Shown: positions 26,780 to 35,524, counted from the first letter of the stretch. The stretch is 64,000 bases of DNA from JAQIBY01 sp034658655 (GCA_034658655.1 JAYEFQ010000023.1:39523-103522), one strand, 5' to 3'. Notes: generated by a model not told the origin, from the sequence alone. Translations and numbers: made by a program.

Positions 26780-28615
26780 TTAATCAATAATTTCTTCGTA
26801 ATTTCTTAGGTTCTCAATGATAAAATCCTGACGGTCAGGGGTGTTTTTGCCCATGTAAAAACTTAACATTTGTTTTAAATCGTCTTGTTTAGTAAGTTTT
26901 ACCTGTTCAAGTCGTAAGCCTTCAGTAATGAAAAATTTAAACTCGTCAGGTGAAATTTCTCCAAGTCCTTTAAATCGAGTGACTTCTGATTTGCTTTTCA
27001 GTTTTCGTGCCACTTTATCTCGTTCTTCTTCGCTGTAACAATAATGGGTCTCTTTTTTGTTTCTGACACGGAATAGAGGCGTTTGTAAAATGAATAAATG
27101 CCCATTTTTTATCAAATCAGGGAAAAATTGTAAGAAAAAGGTGATAATCAGCAAGCGGATATGCATTCCGTCAACATCGGCATCTGTTGCGATAATGACG
27201 TTACGATAACGCAATTGCTCCAATCCTTCTTCAATATTCAGTGCTGCTTGCAATAGATTGAATTCTTCATTTTCATACACCACTTTTTTCGTTAACCCGT
27301 ATGAGTTTAGTGGCTTGCCTCGCAAGCTGAAAACGGCTTGTGTGTTTACATCACGTGCTTTTGTGATTGAACCGCTCGCTGAATCTCCCTCCGTTATGAA
27401 AATTGAACTTTCCAATCGGCGCTCATGATTTGTATTCAAATGTGCACGGCAATCACGCAATTTTTTATTGTGAAGTGACACTTTTTTTGCACGATCTCTG
27501 GCAATTTTCTTAATTCCGCTGATGGCTTTTCGCTCTTTCTCATTGCTTTGAATTTTCTTGAGCATGAGATCAGCCGTTTCTGGATTTTTATGTAAATAAT
27601 CGTCTAACTGATTTTTAATAAATTCGTTAATGAAAGTTCGGATTGTCGGCCCTTTTGGCCCCATGTCTTTGGAGCCTAACTTTGTTTTGGTTTGCGATTC
27701 AAAAACCGGCTCTTCAATTTTTATACTGATGGCTGTTGAGATCGACATGCGAATATCCGACGCATCAAAATTCTTTCCGAAAAAATCTTTAATCGTTTTT
27801 ACAATGCTTTCCTTAAAGGATGTTAAATGCGTTCCACCTTGTGGTGTGTATTGTCCGTTGACAAAAGAATAATATTCTTCACCATATCCTTGCGAATGAG
27901 TGAGAGCAATTTCAATATCTCCATTTTTTAAATGAATGATAGGGTAAAGTCCTTCTGATCGCATTTTATCATTCAGCAAATCCAACAAGCCGTTACGACT
28001 GATGAATTTTTCTCCGTTGAATTCAATGGTAAGCCCTGAGTTTAGGAAGACATAGTTACGAAGCATTTCGTGAATGTGTTCTAAATTAAATTCATATTCA
28101 CCAAAAACATCTTCGTCAGGCGTGAAAATTACTTCGGTTCCGTTTCGTTCTTTCCTCGGAACAATATCATATTCTTCTCTCAGGTAGCCTTTCTCAAAAA
28201 GCACTTCTTTTTTTTCGCCTTCGCGATATGCAAAAATGCGGAATTGTGATGAGAGTGCGTTTACGGCTTTAATCCCGACCCCGTTTAGTCCGACAGATTT
28301 TTTAAAAACCTTTGAGTCGTATTTGGCTCCGGTATTCATTTTTGATGTAACATCAACTAGTTTGCCTAATGGAATGCCGCGTCCATAGTCACGAATGCGT
28401 ATGCTGTGTTCTGTTTGTTCAACCTCTATTTTTTTCCCGTTACCCATGGCAAACTCATCAATGGAGTTGTCAATAACCTCCTTGATAAGAATATAGATTC
28501 CATCATCGTAAGAGCTGCCATCACCGAGTTTTCCGATGTACATGCCAGGGCGTTTACGTATGTGTTCTCGCCATTCTAAGGTCTTAATACTGTCTTCTGT
28601 GTAGTTTTCGTTCAT
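26780..28615 (-). CDS. parE: DNA topoisomerase IV subunit B
   Basis: This 611-residue ATPase subunit has the GHKL Bergerat fold (EVIDNSIDEFAMG, DYGRGIP, VGLNGVGIKAVNALS) and the TOPRIM domain with ITEGDSASGS and DADVDGMHIR. It is about 30 residues shorter than most ParE but has all motifs. The stop is 2 nt before parC. A -7-like TATTTTTG lies on the minus strand at 28638-28645, but a matching -33 box is not obvious. Confidence 0.93.
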   Translation of the reverse strand: MNENYTEDSIKTLEWREHIRKRPGMYIGKLGDGSSYDDGIYILIKEVIDNSIDEFAMGNGKKIEVEQTEHSIRIRDYGRGIPLGKLVDVTSKMNTGAKYDSKVFKKSVGLNGVGIKAVNALSSQFRIFAYREGEKKEVLFEKGYLREEYDIVPRKERNGTEVIFTPDEDVFGEYEFNLEHIHEMLRNYVFLNSGLTIEFNGEKFISRNGLLDLLNDKMRSEGLYPIIHLKNGDIEIALTHSQGYGEEYYSFVNGQYTPQGGTHLTSFKESIVKTIKDFFGKNFDASDIRMSISTAISIKIEEPVFESQTKTKLGSKDMGPKGPTIRTFINEFIKNQLDDYLHKNPETADLMLKKIQSNEKERKAISGIKKIARDRAKKVSLHNKKLRDCRAHLNTNHERRLESSIFITEGDSASGSITKARDVNTQAVFSLRGKPLNSYGLTKKVVYENEEFNLLQAALNIEEGLEQLRYRNVIIATDADVDGMHIRLLIITFFLQFFPDLIKNGHLFILQTPLFRVRNKKETHYCYSEEERDKVARKLKSKSEVTRFKGLGEISPDEFKFFITEGLRLEQVKLTKQDDLKQMLSFYMGKNTPDRQDFIIENLRNYEEIID

Positions 28616-28825
28616 TGCTAAAACCTGCTAATTTTCACAAAAATACAGATTTTTGGATAAATTACCCTCCGTTTATGCACTTGTTTATTAACAGCAAATC
28701 GTTGATAATGCAAGTATATGGGGAAATTGTTAATAAATTCATTTCCAGGTTCGGATACATTTTAATTAATGGATGTCGCAAAAATCTTATCTGATTTTGC
28801 CAATTTTCTTGAAGACGGAAATCTT

Positions 28826-29674
28826 TTATGCTTCTTCATAATAACTGATTTCATGTGTTTTATTAAGCATTAAGCCTTCTTCTTTTATCACATTGCCGTT
28901 ATCATCAAAAATTGTTTTAGTCTCATTTTGCACATTCCCAGCGGCATCAATATTCCGCTCAATCTGTTCTTTGTTAGATGTGTACTCAATTTCAATACTC
29001 CCACTTGTTGGAGAAATTTGACGAGTAACCCGATTTTGTTCGTCATATGATAAAAGATATTGATTGATGAGTTTTCCTTTGTGATTTAACACATTCATTC
29101 GCTCAATTTTATCACTCTCGTCTTTGTACGCATATTGACGGGTTTGAATTGGCTTTTTCCCTTTTCGTTCATATTCAGCTTGCTCAATAATTCGTCCTTT
29201 ATCATCATATGTAAAAACCGTTTTTTGTACAAGTTTTTTACGATCGTCATATTCTGCCCGCTCTGTTAGTTTTCCATGGGCTTCATGGTATTTAAACACA
29301 TGTTTTTCCTCTACTTCACCATCCTCATCAATTTCTAATTCAATACGCTCGTTTGTTTCCGGATTATAATTGATTTTCCGTGTGCTGGAGTAACCTTCAG
29401 CATAGTCGGTGTGAATTTCTAATAATTGCCCGTTGTCGTCATATTTGAAGTTGTGATTTTCGGCAATTTCACTTTCTGAAAAATATTGTTTTTCCGTTAA
29501 TTTCCGATTTTCGTTATCGTAAGTGAACTCTGATTTTTCAATAATAATTACTGCTTCATCATACTTAATGCTTAGTACAATGTTTCCGCTTTTATCGTAT
29601 TCGATATACTCTGATTTAATCGGTTCTTCGTTTATTTCTTGCAAGTAAGTTGTGATGTTTTTAATTTGTTTCAT
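28826..29674 (-). CDS. YD/YwqK-type repeat protein, function unknown
   Basis: This 282-residue protein has no signal peptide. It is made of roughly 10-12 repeats of 20-25 residues with the pattern Y(D/N)xxGxxxxxxxY, for example EYDKSGNIVLSIKYD, FTYDDKGRIIEQAEYE and LSYDEQNRVTRQ. The repeats resemble RHS/YD and MORN-like beta-hairpin repeats, which usually form an elongated beta sheet. Very acidic composition and absence of other domains suggest a binding role, but no function can be assigned. It is divergent from the lipid kinase gene and separated from parE by 210 bp in which nothing is seen except the possible parE promoter. Confidence 0.6.
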   Translation of the reverse strand: MKQIKNITTYLQEINEEPIKSEYIEYDKSGNIVLSIKYDEAVIIIEKSEFTYDNENRKLTEKQYFSESEIAENHNFKYDDNGQLLEIHTDYAEGYSSTRKINYNPETNERIELEIDEDGEVEEKHVFKYHEAHGKLTERAEYDDRKKLVQKTVFTYDDKGRIIEQAEYERKGKKPIQTRQYAYKDESDKIERMNVLNHKGKLINQYLLSYDEQNRVTRQISPTSGSIEIEYTSNKEQIERNIDAAGNVQNETKTIFDDNGNVIKEEGLMLNKTHEISYYEEA

Positions 29675-29769
29675 GTCCTTTTTGTTTGCGTTAAATTTTT
29701 CATAAAACTATTAAAAGAAAAATAAAATCAGTAACATTGTGCTTAAAATCTGTCTGTATTATTACTTTT

Positions 29770-30690
29770 ATGTTGAAACATTATCTTTTTATCGTTAATC
29801 CAAATGCTGCAAAAGGGAAAGCTGGGAAAGACTGGCTGCACATTGAGCGTTTGATACGAAAAAAAGACATTCATTATAAAGCTGTACTTACCACCGGTCC
29901 CGGAGATGCAATTAGTATTGTTGAAGAAGAGATAAGTCTTGGGTATAAATGCTTGATTGTTGTTGGTGGTGATGGAACTGTGAATGAGGTAGTTAATGGT
30001 GTTTTTCATCAGGAAATTGTGCCACCTGAAGAAATTAGCATGGGAATTATTCCCGTTGGGACGGGGAACGACTGGGCGCGGTATTATGGTATTCCTAAAA
30101 AATATAAAAAGGCATTGGAGTATTTGTTTTCTGGAGAGGCTCATTTTCAAGATGTCGGAAAACTCACACACAGCATTGATGGAAATCCAGCCACACATTA
30201 TTTTGTAAACATTGCTGGATTTGGTTTTGATGCTTTGGTTGTGAAAGCCACCAATGACATGCAAGAGCGGGGAAACCGTATGGCCATTGCCTATTTGTTT
30301 AATCTGTTTCGTATGGCATTGTCTTATAAATCCCTATCGATGAAAGTGGAAATTAATGATGAAGTGATTGAACGGAAATTATTTAGTATTAGCATTGGAA
30401 ATGGAAAATACAGTGGTGGCGGAATGAAGCAAACACCTCATGCTGTTATTAATGACGGTTTTTTTGATGTAACAATTTATGATGATATGTCAATATTCAA
30501 AATCGTTCGGAATGTGTTGAAACTTTATAATGGAAAAACACTTAAAGTTCTCGGGGTTCATGCTTATAAAACAAAACGACTGAATGTTCAGGATGGGCCG
30601 GAACTTCTCGCCGAAGTTGACGGAGAAATTATTCCCGAAGGTCCATTCGAAATTGAAATAATGCCATCTGCCTTAAAAGTGTTGGTTTAG
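29770..30690 (+). CDS. Diacylglycerol-kinase-family lipid kinase
   Basis: This 306-residue protein of the YegS/DagK_cat family shows NPNAAKGKAGKDW at residue 10, the nucleotide-binding GGDGTVNEVVNG near residue 68, and PVGTGNDWARYYGIP near residue 95. It probably phosphorylates a lipid alcohol such as diacylglycerol using ATP. An in-frame TTG or GTG start up to 29737 would add eleven residues, but the ATG at 29770 directly precedes the family N terminus. It stands alone between two divergent or unrelated genes. Confidence 0.88.
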   Translation: MLKHYLFIVNPNAAKGKAGKDWLHIERLIRKKDIHYKAVLTTGPGDAISIVEEEISLGYKCLIVVGGDGTVNEVVNGVFHQEIVPPEEISMGIIPVGTGNDWARYYGIPKKYKKALEYLFSGEAHFQDVGKLTHSIDGNPATHYFVNIAGFGFDALVVKATNDMQERGNRMAIAYLFNLFRMALSYKSLSMKVEINDEVIERKLFSISIGNGKYSGGGMKQTPHAVINDGFFDVTIYDDMSIFKIVRNVLKLYNGKTLKVLGVHAYKTKRLNVQDGPELLAEVDGEIIPEGPFEIEIMPSALKVLV

Positions 30691-30726
30691 AAGTCTCCTT
30701 AACATCTAATCATAAAAACAGAAATC

Positions 30727-31403
30727 ATGAAAAAGTCAATTTTATTATTAAACGCCATTATGACAGTTATAGGATTAATGGTTATTATTATAAGTTGTAA
30801 AAATGAGGATGCAACTTAGTCAACTTCAAATGAAACGCTTCAAGCTTCGAATGAATGTGAAGATTGCCCTGAATTAAAGAATGTAAGTTATCCTTTAATT
30901 TATAGAGGGAATTTTGATTATGCCATTAGTGATGGTGATGGCTTGTTTGTTTGTTATTTTAATGAAAATGATACTACAAATGAGTTTTTTGTTCTTCAGA
31001 AGGATGAGGGTGTTTTTCCACAAATAAGTAATATAACAGAATTGTACTTATATGAAGACGCATTCTATCTTAAAGCTAATGGAACATTGCTGATGTTTGC
31101 ATTAAGTAGTGCAACTATTGAAAAGGCATTTGTGGGTCTTGTTACATCTCAGAATAGAACAGATGGTTATGGTGTTGCACATAGTAAAGAACCAGATACA
31201 TCAAACAAAGCAGTCAGTGCTCTGGATACGTATATTGCACGTTTTGTTAAATAAGAAAATGTGATTCAGGAGGTCATGGGGCAGGTGCTTGTAGTATTTC
31301 TGCCTTTAATCATTCATGTAATGTTACGTGTGAGTCAGGTTATTATGCATGTTGTATGCAATCATTAGGTGGACTGACTTGTAAGTGCAAAAAAAATGAA
31401 TAA
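30727..31403 (+). pseudogene. Broken lipoprotein gene with Cys-rich C-terminal tail
   Basis: The ATG at 30727 opens a lipoprotein signal (about 24 residues ending in VIIISC). An in-frame TAG at 30817-30819 interrupts it at codon 31. The same frame continues open to a TAA at 31252-31254 (YIARFVK). Switching by two bases at that point opens a frame that ends at 31403 and encodes CDSGGHGAGACSIS, then NVTCESGYYACC, then TCKCKKNE. This tail pattern (CxxGGxG, CSI, VTCxxGYYACC, CxC) is one I recognise from secreted Bacteroidota lipoproteins. The gene is therefore a lipoprotein of about 224 residues carrying one nonsense codon and one frameshift. Its function is unknown. Confidence 0.65.
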
Positions 31404-31634
31404 TTTAATTAATGAAAACGATTTATAGCTGCGGTAGCTAGTGCTAATAAAAAATCCTATATGGTATTATTATAAATGTTTAGGGGTTGTGATAAAACAA
31501 GCTTTATATTAAAACTGATTAAGGATTAAATTGTGAATAAAAAAAGCTTAACTCCCTGAAATATAGTTAACAAAAAATCGTTTCTCTTTTTGATAAGCTT
31601 TTTTGTTAATCCTATAATTTCATGGAAAAATCCA

Positions 31635-31642
31635 TAACTTTG
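31635..31642 (+). promoter_or_regulatory. Possible -7 element for the YwqK/MORN gene
   Basis: TAACTTTG fits TAnnTTTG and lies 32 nt before the start codon. The nearest TTTG upstream (31602-31605) is 29 nt away, too far for the consensus, so only the -7 element is supported. Confidence 0.35.
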
Positions 31643-31674
31643 TAACAATTCAGTGTATCATAAAACAATGTATT

Positions 31675-33480
31675 ATGAATAAATTAAAATCAATGATGAA
31701 GCGAATTCTATGTTTAATTTTTCCAGTTTTGTTAAGTGTCTCAATGATGGCTCAAAACCTTGAATGGAAGTCATATACCTATAAAAATGGGAAAACTGAA
31801 AGTGAAGGTTATTTGAAAATGGGATTAGAATTTGGTCCGTGGAAATATTTTTCTGAACAAGGAAATCTTATTCAGAAGATTGATTATAAAGAAGGTGTCG
31901 TTAATGGAAAATTGATTTATTATTATCCTAACGGGAAGCGAAAAAATGAAGGAAATTTCCGTGATGGCGTGCAGATGGGCGAATATCTTGAGTTTTATCA
32001 AAATGGAAACTTAATGGTGCGTGGAAATTTCACTGAAAATGAAAAAGATAGCATTTGGGAATATTACCATTCAGACGGTGCCTTGCATATGAAAATGGAT
32101 TTGTCCGGTGAAAAACGAAAAATCATTGAAACTTGGACAAAAAAAGGCAAGCAAATTGTAAAAGATGGAAACGGGCAGTTTGAAGAGTACCATGATAATG
32201 GGAAAATCCGCCGAAAAGGGAAGTTAAATCAAGGTTTAGAAACTGGAAAGTGGGAGTATTATTTTGAAAGTGGAAATATTGCTTCGTCTGGGAATTTTCG
32301 AAATAGCGAACGTTTCGGAACATGGACAGAATATTTCCCTGACGGGACAAAAAAGTCCATCTTAAATTACGAAAATGGGGAGAATAAACTCTGGTTTCAA
32401 AATGGACAACTTGCCATGGAAGGTCTTTTAAAAAGTGGAGAAAAACATGGCGAGTGGCGTTTCTATTATCGAACAGGAGAATTGCGTACTATTTTAAATT
32501 ACAAGTTGGGTGTGCGTCACGGTGAACAAAAACGCCATTTTCTGAATGAACAAGTTGAATCTGTTTTGCATTATCAAAACGATAAATTGTCGGGTGATGC
32601 TATATGGTATCAGGCCGATGGACAGGTGGATATTGAAGGACAGTTTAAGGGTGATTTGCAACATGGGTTATGGACATATTACCGTTCAAGTGGTGTGAAA
32701 GGGAATGAGGGTCACTTTGAAAACGATAAAATGACCGGCTTGTGGACTTATTGGTACGATAATGGTCAAGTGTGGAAAAAAATTAATTATAAGGTTGATT
32801 TGAGACATGGGAAATATCAAGTCTTTTACGAAAATGGACAATTGTATCGTGATGGAGAATATGATCATGATGTAGAAATCGGAGAGTGGACAGAATATCA
32901 TGAAAATGGAAATAAAAGCTTGCAAGGACATTACACCAACGGAATTATGCAAGGAGCATGGACAAGTTGGTTCGATAACGGAATTAAACGAAGTGAAGTG
33001 AATTACGAAGATGGCTTAAAGTCAGGGAAGTCCACGACATATTATATCAATGGCGAAAAACAAGTTGTGGAAAATTACTTGCTTGTTGATGTTGAATCGA
33101 GGGAGTTTATTGAGGGTTTTGATTATGATAAAAAGCCCGTTTTGCACGGAAGTTTTAAAAACTATTCCATGAAAGGTAAATTGCTAAATGTAGGCGAATA
33201 TGATCACGGACAAAAAGTGGGTGAATGGAAGAATTACAACCAAAATGGTGATCTTGTGCGACAGGAGGAGTATAATGACAAAGGTGAACCTCACGGAAAA
33301 TGGAAAACATGGTACGGTCATGGAAGAGTTAAATCAGAAATCAACTATAAAAACGGAATGAAAGAAGGCAAGGTTATTTATTATACCCATCGTGGAGAAG
33401 TTATGTATGAAGCAAAATATAAAGGCAATCGAGCAGTAAAAGTGAAAGTGGATAATGGTGAAAATATGAAATTTAATTAG
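31675..33480 (+). CDS. Secreted YwqK/MORN-repeat protein
   Basis: This 601-residue protein starts with a signal peptide (hydrophobic ILCLIFPVLLSVSMMAQ). It is followed over its full length by about 20 MORN/YwqK repeats of roughly 23 residues, with the pattern YxxGxxxGxWxxYxxNG (for example GEYLEFYQNGNLMVRG, GKWEYYFESGNIASSG, GLWTYWYDNGQVWKK). Databases often name such proteins YwqK-family antitoxins, but no toxin partner is adjacent and the protein is exported, so that name says little about function. A role as a beta-sheet scaffold in the periplasm or on the surface is inference. A repeat element begins directly after the stop codon. Confidence 0.75.
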   Translation: MNKLKSMMKRILCLIFPVLLSVSMMAQNLEWKSYTYKNGKTESEGYLKMGLEFGPWKYFSEQGNLIQKIDYKEGVVNGKLIYYYPNGKRKNEGNFRDGVQMGEYLEFYQNGNLMVRGNFTENEKDSIWEYYHSDGALHMKMDLSGEKRKIIETWTKKGKQIVKDGNGQFEEYHDNGKIRRKGKLNQGLETGKWEYYFESGNIASSGNFRNSERFGTWTEYFPDGTKKSILNYENGENKLWFQNGQLAMEGLLKSGEKHGEWRFYYRTGELRTILNYKLGVRHGEQKRHFLNEQVESVLHYQNDKLSGDAIWYQADGQVDIEGQFKGDLQHGLWTYYRSSGVKGNEGHFENDKMTGLWTYWYDNGQVWKKINYKVDLRHGKYQVFYENGQLYRDGEYDHDVEIGEWTEYHENGNKSLQGHYTNGIMQGAWTSWFDNGIKRSEVNYEDGLKSGKSTTYYINGEKQVVENYLLVDVESREFIEGFDYDKKPVLHGSFKNYSMKGKLLNVGEYDHGQKVGEWKNYNQNGDLVRQEEYNDKGEPHGKWKTWYGHGRVKSEINYKNGMKEGKVIYYTHRGEVMYEAKYKGNRAVKVKVDNGENMKFN

Positions 33481-33645
33481 AGTCTGTCCATAATGTCCGA
33501 TTTCTGCGTTACGCTCGTATTTAAAACAGTCGATCCGCCAGCTGGCGGACTCCTTGGTTTGAAATACTTCGTAAGCTCCCGATTAAATGCGGGACAGGCT
33601 TTGAACTCGAATATTATGAACCAGACACTGACTCTATTGACGGGC
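33481..33645 (+). repeat. Dispersed composite repeat with internal palindromes
   Basis: The non-coding block starts with aGTCTGTCCATAatGTCC and ends with the opposite-strand counterpart CAGACACTGACTCTAT near 33622-33637. Inside are a perfect 16-bp palindrome TCCGCCAGCTGGCGGA (33534-33549) and a CCCGATTAAATGCGGG-like inverted repeat near 33578. The right end matches, in inverted orientation, the sequence at 45632-45672 (14 bp identical, roughly 30 of 38 in total). Between this block and 33758, and from 33923 to 34045, nothing further is recognised. Confidence 0.6.
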
Positions 33646-33757
33646 ATTAATTAATTGTATAAGCTGAACCCGACATGGATGGTCTCAGGAAAACAGATCT
33701 GAGAGTGAGATCGTAGTACAGTGTTAATAAATTCATTACCTGACTGCCGTCAAGCAG

Positions 33758-33922
33758 GCTCACACTTGTTTTTTTTCCTTCTCTGTACTCACTCTCACAC
33801 TCACACTTCTTTTTTTCTCTCTCTACTCACACTCAAACTTGTTTTTTTTTCTCTCTCTCTCTCTGTACTCACTTTCACTCACACTTGTTTCTTTCTCTGT
33901 ACTCACTATCACACTCACACTG
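33758..33922 (+). repeat. Imperfect minisatellite of CT/CA-rich units
   Basis: Four degenerate tandem copies of a unit of about 32-47 bp are visible (33768-33808, 33809-33840, 33841-33887, 33888-33922). Each has a T-run, CTCTCTGTACTCACT and CACACTCACACTT. The motif CTGTACTCACT occurs three times. Strong strand asymmetry (C and T on the plus strand) is maintained over 165 bp. An ORF runs through it but has no protein-like composition. Confidence 0.7.
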
Positions 33923-34045
33923 TATTTCCTGTATGCTTGAAATTCGCAACCAAAACTGTTATTTTGTACATTTTTTAGTGATACTATTTGTTTTGGTATT
34001 AATCTTAAATCTGAGTGTTTTTTTAAGGTGGTATAAATCAAGCTC

Positions 34046-34468
34046 TTACCTTTTTAAGGTCAGTTGTTCTAAGGGTATAAAGCTTGTAAAGTAGAAAGTT
34101 TTTAAAGTTGTAAAGTCCATTATCACAATATCATAATCTGCTGAGCGTAAGCTCTCTGCCATCCCATGTTCGTTAGCAACACAATAAATGCATTTTTCAA
34201 AAGTTAAACCATCATCTGTGAGGCAATCATCGTCTGGTACATATAAATGCCTGTGAGCATCCGGATCAAAACCGTTTAAAATAATGACAGGTTTATAAAG
34301 ACATCCATTATTACAAGATGTATATGTGCTGTTACATCCCGGCCATACACCATAATAATGTGTTTTCCCGTTAACATGTAATGAACACGAATCAGCAGGC
34401 GGAATGCTTTGGGAAATAGCATTGATAGAAATAAAAAACGTTATTATTAAAAGGTATATTGATTTCAT
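34046..34468 (-). pseudogene. Truncated secreted alpha/beta-hydrolase-like gene (5' fragment)
   Basis: The ATG at 34468 gives a clear signal peptide (MKSIYLLIITFFISINAISQ). A Cys-rich N-terminal region and then KPVIILNGFDPDAHR and MAESLRSADYDIVIMDF follow. That last pair resembles the GFD...LRxxGYDIVxLDF pattern of secreted PGAP1-like/alpha-beta hydrolases in Bacteroidota. After MDF (about residue 120) the similarity stops and 21 unrelated residues lead to a stop, so about three quarters of the enzyme, including the nucleophile region, is missing. The family assignment is from memory of the motif and is moderate. Confidence 0.5.
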
Positions 34469-34469
34469 A

Positions 34470-34918
34470 TTATTTGTTTTTAATTTCATCAATTTGTTCC
34501 TGAAGGTCAATTACATATAAAGTCAATTCCTCCACTTTTTCTAATAGGTCTCTATTCATTTTAAGCAAATCAACTTCCTTTGAATCAATACTCTCTGCAT
34601 CAGGAATGCCGGGTAAGTGCCGATTCAATTTAACAAAGCGTTTTAAATCGGAAATACTCATCAAATCATAATTTTCATCAAATACATAATTAGGCCAACA
34701 ATAAGAACCTGCTTCTGCATATACTTTACATCGCAAGCATCCCGTGTTCCGAAAATGGCATCCTCACAATAACTAAAAATATTCCCTCCTGAAATCCACG
34801 ATTTACCAAGTTGAGCTTGAGCAAACTCAACCGATATGAGGAGTAAAAATGCCATAAGCAAAAGGCTTACACGCCGGTGTTTACTGTGTGTGTCTAAATT
34901 AAATTTTTCTTTATTCAT
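34470..34918 (-). pseudogene. Frameshifted small surface/tail-type protein gene
   Basis: Two overlapping minus-strand frames together make one protein. The first (from ATG 34918) has a signal peptide ending LISVEFAQAQ and reads to FGTRDACDVK. The second continues with VYAEAGSYCWPNYVFDENYD, then LPGIPDAESI and LLEKVEELTLYVIDLQ, and stops at 34470. That C terminus is the well-known module found at the end of Bacteroidota adhesin/tail-fibre-like proteins. One base is missing in the A-run near 34725-34727 (plus-strand cttta), which breaks the frame. It may be a true pseudogene or an assembly error. Confidence 0.65.
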
Positions 34919-34950
34919 ATTATAATGATTTTTGGTTTGTTTCGGCTTTG

Positions 34951-35029
34951 ATACCGATTGTGATTCAAAATTACCGATATGCTACGCTTTGCTTCGCCTA
35001 TCGGTGTTGAATCTACATCGGCATTATAC
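34951..35029 (-). repeat. 79-bp palindromic element, copy 1
   Basis: This is a long interrupted palindrome. Nested arms pair ATACCGAT with ATCGGCAT, then GATTCAA with TTGAATC, then ACCGATA with TATCGGT. They close on a loop containing CTACGCTTTGCTTCGCC. An inverted copy with only a few differences is at 53928-54008. It ends 8 bp before the start of the toxin-like gene. Confidence 0.75.
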
Positions 35030-35037
35030 TTGTAATT

Positions 35038-35361
35038 TTGATTAATACATGGTATAATTTTACAGATCTACTAATTTTGAATTGGTTTTCCCAAATAATA
35101 CAGGAAAAATCTAAAGAAAATTTCCGAAAACAGGTATATAGTTTTCTTGTTGACTCTAAGGTATTTGTCAAGAAAGTATATAACTTTTTAGATATTATTA
35201 TAGAATTTCCTCAAATTGATACTTTGGAGCATAAAGTAAAAGGAATAAGAGGGTTTACTTTGATTAAGCAAGTTAATGTATTTTACATTATTAAAGAAGA
35301 TAAAATCATTCTACTTGATTTTTTTGACAATAGAAATGATCCTTCGAAAAAGCGATTTTAA
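35038..35361 (+). CDS. Orphan RelE/ParE-superfamily toxin-like protein
   Basis: This 107-residue ORF begins with a TTG. The C-terminal half reads FPQIDTLEHKVKGIRGF, VFYIIKEDKIILLDFFDNR and NDPSKK, the pattern of RelE/ParE ribonuclease or gyrase toxins (…FYxIxxxxIxIlxxxdxRxDP). Such toxins normally follow or precede an antitoxin gene. None is present: a palindromic element abuts the 5' end, and an inverted repeat follows the 3' end. The true start may have been lost when the element inserted. Activity is doubtful. Confidence 0.5.
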   Translation: MINTWYNFTDLLILNWFSQIIQEKSKENFRKQVYSFLVDSKVFVKKVYNFLDIIIEFPQIDTLEHKVKGIRGFTLIKQVNVFYIIKEDKIILLDFFDNRNDPSKKRF

Positions 35362-35383
35362 GAAAAAGGTCTTCGATTAATCG

Positions 35384-35427
35384 TTTTGGTTGTAGGGATG
35401 CGATTAATCACATCCCTACAACCAAAA
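35384..35427. repeat. GTAGGGATG palindromic repeat, copy 1
   Basis: A perfect 17-bp inverted repeat (TTTTGGTTGTAGGGATG and its complement) surrounds a 10-nt centre CGATTAATCA. The core matches the repeat at 58901-58940. It lies 22 bp after the toxin-like gene and could act as a bidirectional terminator, but no T-run follows. Confidence 0.85.
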
Positions 35428-35490
35428 CTTATCCTCAATGCATAGTTGAAAAAATAAGTCAACAATCATGAATTTGTTTCACGAAACTGT

Positions 35491-35498
35491 TACTTTTG
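35491..35498 (+). promoter_or_regulatory. Possible -7 element for glyS operon
   Basis: TACTTTTG fits TAnnTTTG and lies 26 nt before the glyS ATG. The nearest TTTG (35473-35476) is only 14 nt upstream, shorter than the consensus spacing. Confidence 0.35.
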
Positions 35499-35524
35499 TT
35501 GACAATAATGAAAATTGACACATC

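Noticed and set aside
28770..28876. Small plus-strand ORF (about 34 codons) upstream of the YD-repeat stop
   Set aside because: It overlaps the end of the minus-strand gene and has no start context, motif or promoter.
30817..30819. TAG read as pyrrolysine or a programmed readthrough
   Set aside because: There is no sign of pyrrolysine machinery, and the same gene also has a frameshift further on, so simple decay is more likely.
33758..33922. CRISPR array
   Set aside because: The units are degenerate, directly abutting and of variable length, with no distinct spacers and no cas gene.
33721..34094. ORFs of 85 and 69 codons through the minisatellite
   Set aside because: They are driven by low-complexity repeats and have no protein-like features.
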